NCBI GenBank assembly: GCA_016866775.1
Contig: VGLJ01000039.1
Coordinates: 1 to 43,999, forward strand
Length of the DNA stretch: 43,999 nucleotides
Direction: 5' to 3'
Source of the DNA: Candidatus Rokuibacteriota bacterium
Lineage (GTDB): Bacteria; Methylomirabilota; Methylomirabilia; Rokubacteriales; CSP1-6
Shown piece by piece: positions 42,274 to 43,999 of this stretch; the first letter of the stretch is position 1; every line of letters begins with the position of its first letter. The translations under genes were made by a program, and so were the position numbers. The notes beneath the pieces are model-generated. The model saw only the letters and a program-made list of their open reading frames with translations, was not told the origin of the DNA and did not search any database.

Positions 42274-43218
42274 ATGGAGGGGGACGTGCCCGAAGCGCGG
42301 GTGCCGGAAGCGCGGGTGAGTGTCGAGTGGGCCGACCGGGTCCCGATCATGGCGCCGTCGCGGCTCGGGGAGCTGTGGCGGTCGCTTCACCGGGGAGTGG
42401 GCGCGCTCCTCGGCGCCGGTCTCCTCCTGCTCATGGTCCTCTCCGCGTTCCTGGCCCCCGTCCTGGCGCCCCACGATCCCCTGGAGGCGGAGGTGACCAA
42501 GCGTCTCCGGCCGCCGGTCTGGACGGCCAAGGGCACCTCGGAGTATCTCCTCGGCACCGACCAGCTCGGGCGTGACGTGCTCTCGCGGACCATCTACGGC
42601 TCCCGAGTCTCCCTCATCGTCGGCATCACCGCGGTAGTGATCTCGGGCGCCCTCGGCGTCCTCTTGGGCCTGATCGCCGCCATCCAGGGGGGCCGGCTCG
42701 ACGCGCTCATCATGCGCGTCGCGGACGTCCAGCTCGCCTTCCCCTTCATCTTGCTCGCCATCGCCGTCGTCGCGGTGGTCGGCGGGGGACTGCTCAACGT
42801 CATCCTGATTCTGGGCGTGACGGGCTGGGTGAGCTACGGTCGGGTGGTGAGGAGCCAGGCCCTTTCCGTGAAGGAGAAGGAGTACGTCGAGGCCGCGCGC
42901 GCCCTCGGCACCCGCTCGCTCGTGCTGGTGTTCCGCCACATTCTGCCCAACGTGATGACGCCGGTCATCGTGCTGGCCACCTTCAACGTGGCGAGCTACA
43001 TGGTGGCGGAGGCGAGCCTCACCTTCCTGGGCCTCGGCGTCCAGCCGACGATCCCGAGCTGGGGCATCATGCTGGCCGACGGACGCGAGTACATGCGCGC
43101 GGGCTGGTGGATGGCGATCTTCCCCGGTCTGGCGCTGGTGCTCACCGTGCTCTCCATCAACCTGCTCGGAGACTGGCTCCGGGAGTACCTGGACCCGCGG
43201 CTGCGGCACACGGAGTAG
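42274..43218 (+). CDS. DppC/OppC-type ABC transporter permease
   Basis: A 314-residue permease, partner of the preceding one. LLLLMVLSAFLAPVLAPHDP, the LLGTDQLGRDVLSRTIYGSR loop, the EAA motif KEKEYVEAARALGTRSLVLV and the conserved MLADGREYMRAGWWMAIFPG are all present. ATG 42274 starts two bases after the DppB stop. The cytoplasmic N-terminus contains a 15-base tandem duplication (two copies of VPEAR). Confidence 0.95.
   Translation: MEGDVPEARVPEARVSVEWADRVPIMAPSRLGELWRSLHRGVGALLGAGLLLLMVLSAFLAPVLAPHDPLEAEVTKRLRPPVWTAKGTSEYLLGTDQLGRDVLSRTIYGSRVSLIVGITAVVISGALGVLLGLIAAIQGGRLDALIMRVADVQLAFPFILLAIAVVAVVGGGLLNVILILGVTGWVSYGRVVRSQALSVKEKEYVEAARALGTRSLVLVFRHILPNVMTPVIVLATFNVASYMVAEASLTFLGLGVQPTIPSWGIMLADGREYMRAGWWMAIFPGLALVLTVLSINLLGDWLREYLDPRLRHTE
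42286..42315 (+). repeat. 15-base tandem duplication in the permease gene
   Basis: GTGCCCGAAGCGCGG (42286-42300) is followed by GTGCCGGAAGCGCGG (42301-42315), differing at one base. It adds five residues (VPEAR) to the cytoplasmic N-terminus and keeps the frame. Confidence 0.85.
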
Positions 43219-43268
43219 GTTCTCCGGTGGGCCTTCGTGGTCCTAACGATTGCCGCTGCCGCAGGGAC

Positions 43269-43291
43269 AGGGCGGGCACCTTCGTCCCGCC
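43269..43291. terminator. Hairpin after the permease operon
   Basis: GGGCGGG (43269-43275) pairs with CCCGCCC (43285-43291) around a 9-base loop, in the gap between the DppC gene and the amidohydrolase. There is no T-run; an overlapping alternative stem GGGAC/GTCCC (43263-43267 with 43283-43287) exists. It may attenuate or end transcription of the transporter genes. Confidence 0.4.
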
Positions 43292-43324
43292 CCCGCCGCG
43301 GACAGCACAGCGAAGGAGCACGCC

Positions 43325-43756
43325 ATGCTGGTTGTCGACGCGCAGATTCACATCTGGAAAGGCCACAAGCCGACCAATCCGAACCACCGTCAGGTCACCG
43401 ACTTCACGGCGGAAGACGTGCTGAAGGACATGGATGCCGGCGGCGTCGACGCGGCCGTCATCCATCCGCCCGGGTGGGATCCGAATTCCAACGCGCTGGC
43501 CGTCGAGGCCGCGCGTCAGCACCCCCACCGGCTGGCCATCCTCGGCAATTTCCCGCTCGACAAGCCGGAGAGCCGGACGGCGATCGACGGCATGAAGAGC
43601 CGGCCCGGGATGCTCGGACTCCGCTTCGCGTTGCTGCAGCCGCATCAGCAGACATGGCTGACCGATGGCAGCCTCGACTGGCTGTGGCCCGCAGCCGAGC
43701 GCGCCGGGCTGCCCGTCGCCCTCCTCGGCCCCGCTCTGTACCAAGGGCCAACATGA
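43325..43756 (+). pseudogene. Truncated amidohydrolase (amidohydrolase_2 family)
   Basis: ATG 43325 opens LVVDAQIHIWKGHKP, in which Q-I-H-I-W corresponds to the D-x-H-x-H metal strand of this family with changed first and last residues, then TAEDVLKDMDAGGVDAAVIHPPGW. Family members have about 280 residues; here similarity ends after SLDWLWPAAERAGLPVALL and the frame stops at 143 residues with GPALYQGPT. The metal ligands of the second half are all missing. The truncation point is about 43735, and unrelated sequence follows. Confidence 0.7.
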
Positions 43757-43813
43757 ACGCGGACGGGCACCGACGGTTGCCGAGCGCCGATAAGGGCCTT
43801 TGTGGGTATCCAT

Positions 43814-43999
43814 TTAACCGGAGGACGCCAGCTGGAGCCGCCTCCACGGCCGATCCGCTGGAGGGCGGTCGCGGCTCGGCGGGTGTCCACGCGCTGGCGG
43901 CGGCTTGGGAGGCTTCTTCCGCGGCCGGCGCCTTACGATGAGGTCCGTGTAGCGGACTGGGTCGTGAGCGACGGCAAGCTCAAGCACGCGATAGAACAC
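43814..43999 (-). CDS. Partial unknown protein running off the window
   Basis: On the minus strand an open frame enters from the window edge and reads FYRVLELAVAHDPVRYTDLI, then VRRRPRKKPPKPPPARGHPP. I do not recognise it. The first part has coding character; the Pro/Arg-rich end may be a shadow. The start is probably outside the window. It runs toward the truncated amidohydrolase and may belong to the element that cut it. Confidence 0.25.
   Translation of the reverse strand: MFYRVLELAVAHDPVRYTDLIVRRRPRKKPPKPPPARGHPPSRDRPPADRPWRRLQLASSG

Noticed and set aside
1-43999. CRISPR array or intact insertion sequence
   Set aside because: No regularly spaced repeats and no transposase frame with terminal repeats were found; only an integrase tail at 38135.

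Overview
The window is visibly GC-rich, densely packed bacterial DNA. Genes lie in short same-strand runs that overlap by 1-8 bases (ATGA, GTGA and TGATG junctions), and GTG starts are frequent. The content points to a free-living soil or subsurface heterotroph: oligopeptide-type and tripartite-type solute-binding proteins, MFS exporters, TauD/PhyH dioxygenases, a P450, CoA transferase, amidase, aldolase and M20/enolase-superfamily catabolic enzymes. This resembles Rokubacteria/Methylomirabilota-like lineages, but no rRNA or marker gene is present, so the assignment is a guess. No rRNA, tRNA, CRISPR array or intact insertion sequence was seen.

The most interesting observation is selenium biology. 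At 17636-18259 a DsbA/FrnE-type thiol oxidoreductase has an in-frame TGA exactly where the first cysteine of the CPWC active site belongs (giving U-P-W-C). It has a strong ribosome-binding site. Twenty bases after the TGA a 9-bp stem begins a 5-base loop with G in second position, as expected of a bacterial SECIS element. At 8368-8649 the N-terminal part of an exported peroxiredoxin also has TGA exactly at the peroxidatic cysteine, followed by a smaller SECIS-like hairpin. An orphan yqeC (selenium-dependent molybdenum hydroxylase maturation) lies at 3969-4730. Together these suggest that the host decodes UGA as selenocysteine. The peroxiredoxin is cut off soon after the TGA and joined to the C-terminus of an unrelated transporter binding protein.

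Layout. 1-2541: end of a possible LysR regulator, amidase, HpcH/HpaI aldolase. 2531-3943 (minus): MFS exporter. 3969-8315: yqeC, phosphotriesterase-like hydrolase, membrane-anchored adenylate/guanylate cyclase with tandem C-terminal repeats, binding-protein-like enzyme. 8368-8729: selenoperoxiredoxin/binding-protein junction. 8739-13366: a coupled five-gene cassette (NHL propeller, alpha/beta hydrolase, P450, AhpD-like protein, TauD dioxygenase) closed by tandem hairpins. 13393-17601 (minus): four-gene run of PhyH, MmgE/PrpD, alpha/beta-fold protein lacking its nucleophile, and a CinA-like/nucleotidyltransferase fusion. 17636-18259: seleno-DsbA. 18263-19300 (minus): second TauD protein. 19341-21433: LLM oxidoreductase plus CoA transferase. 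21430-24289: decayed binding protein and frameshifted TPR gene. 24476-29956 (minus): isochorismatase-fold protein, enolase-superfamily enzyme, M20 peptidase, two MFS transporters. 29978-32786: two CE7-like esterases (the second a pseudoenzyme) and a Bug-type binding protein. 32787-33626 (minus): SDR. 33697-38233: three paralogous family-5 binding proteins in a row, the last fused to an integrase tail. 38267-39006 (minus): hydrolase fragment and ureidoglycolate-lyase-like protein. 39610-43218: Tat-exported binding protein and its two permeases, behind a recognisable promoter. 43325-43999: truncated amidohydrolase and a partial unknown gene.

Two themes recur. Several enzyme-fold proteins lack the usual catalytic residue (15596-16405, 24476-25087, 30907-31821). 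There are also several gene truncations or fusions (about 8604, 21430-22775, 38135, 38267, 43735). The scars could be real gene decay around mobile elements or assembly errors; read mapping would decide.
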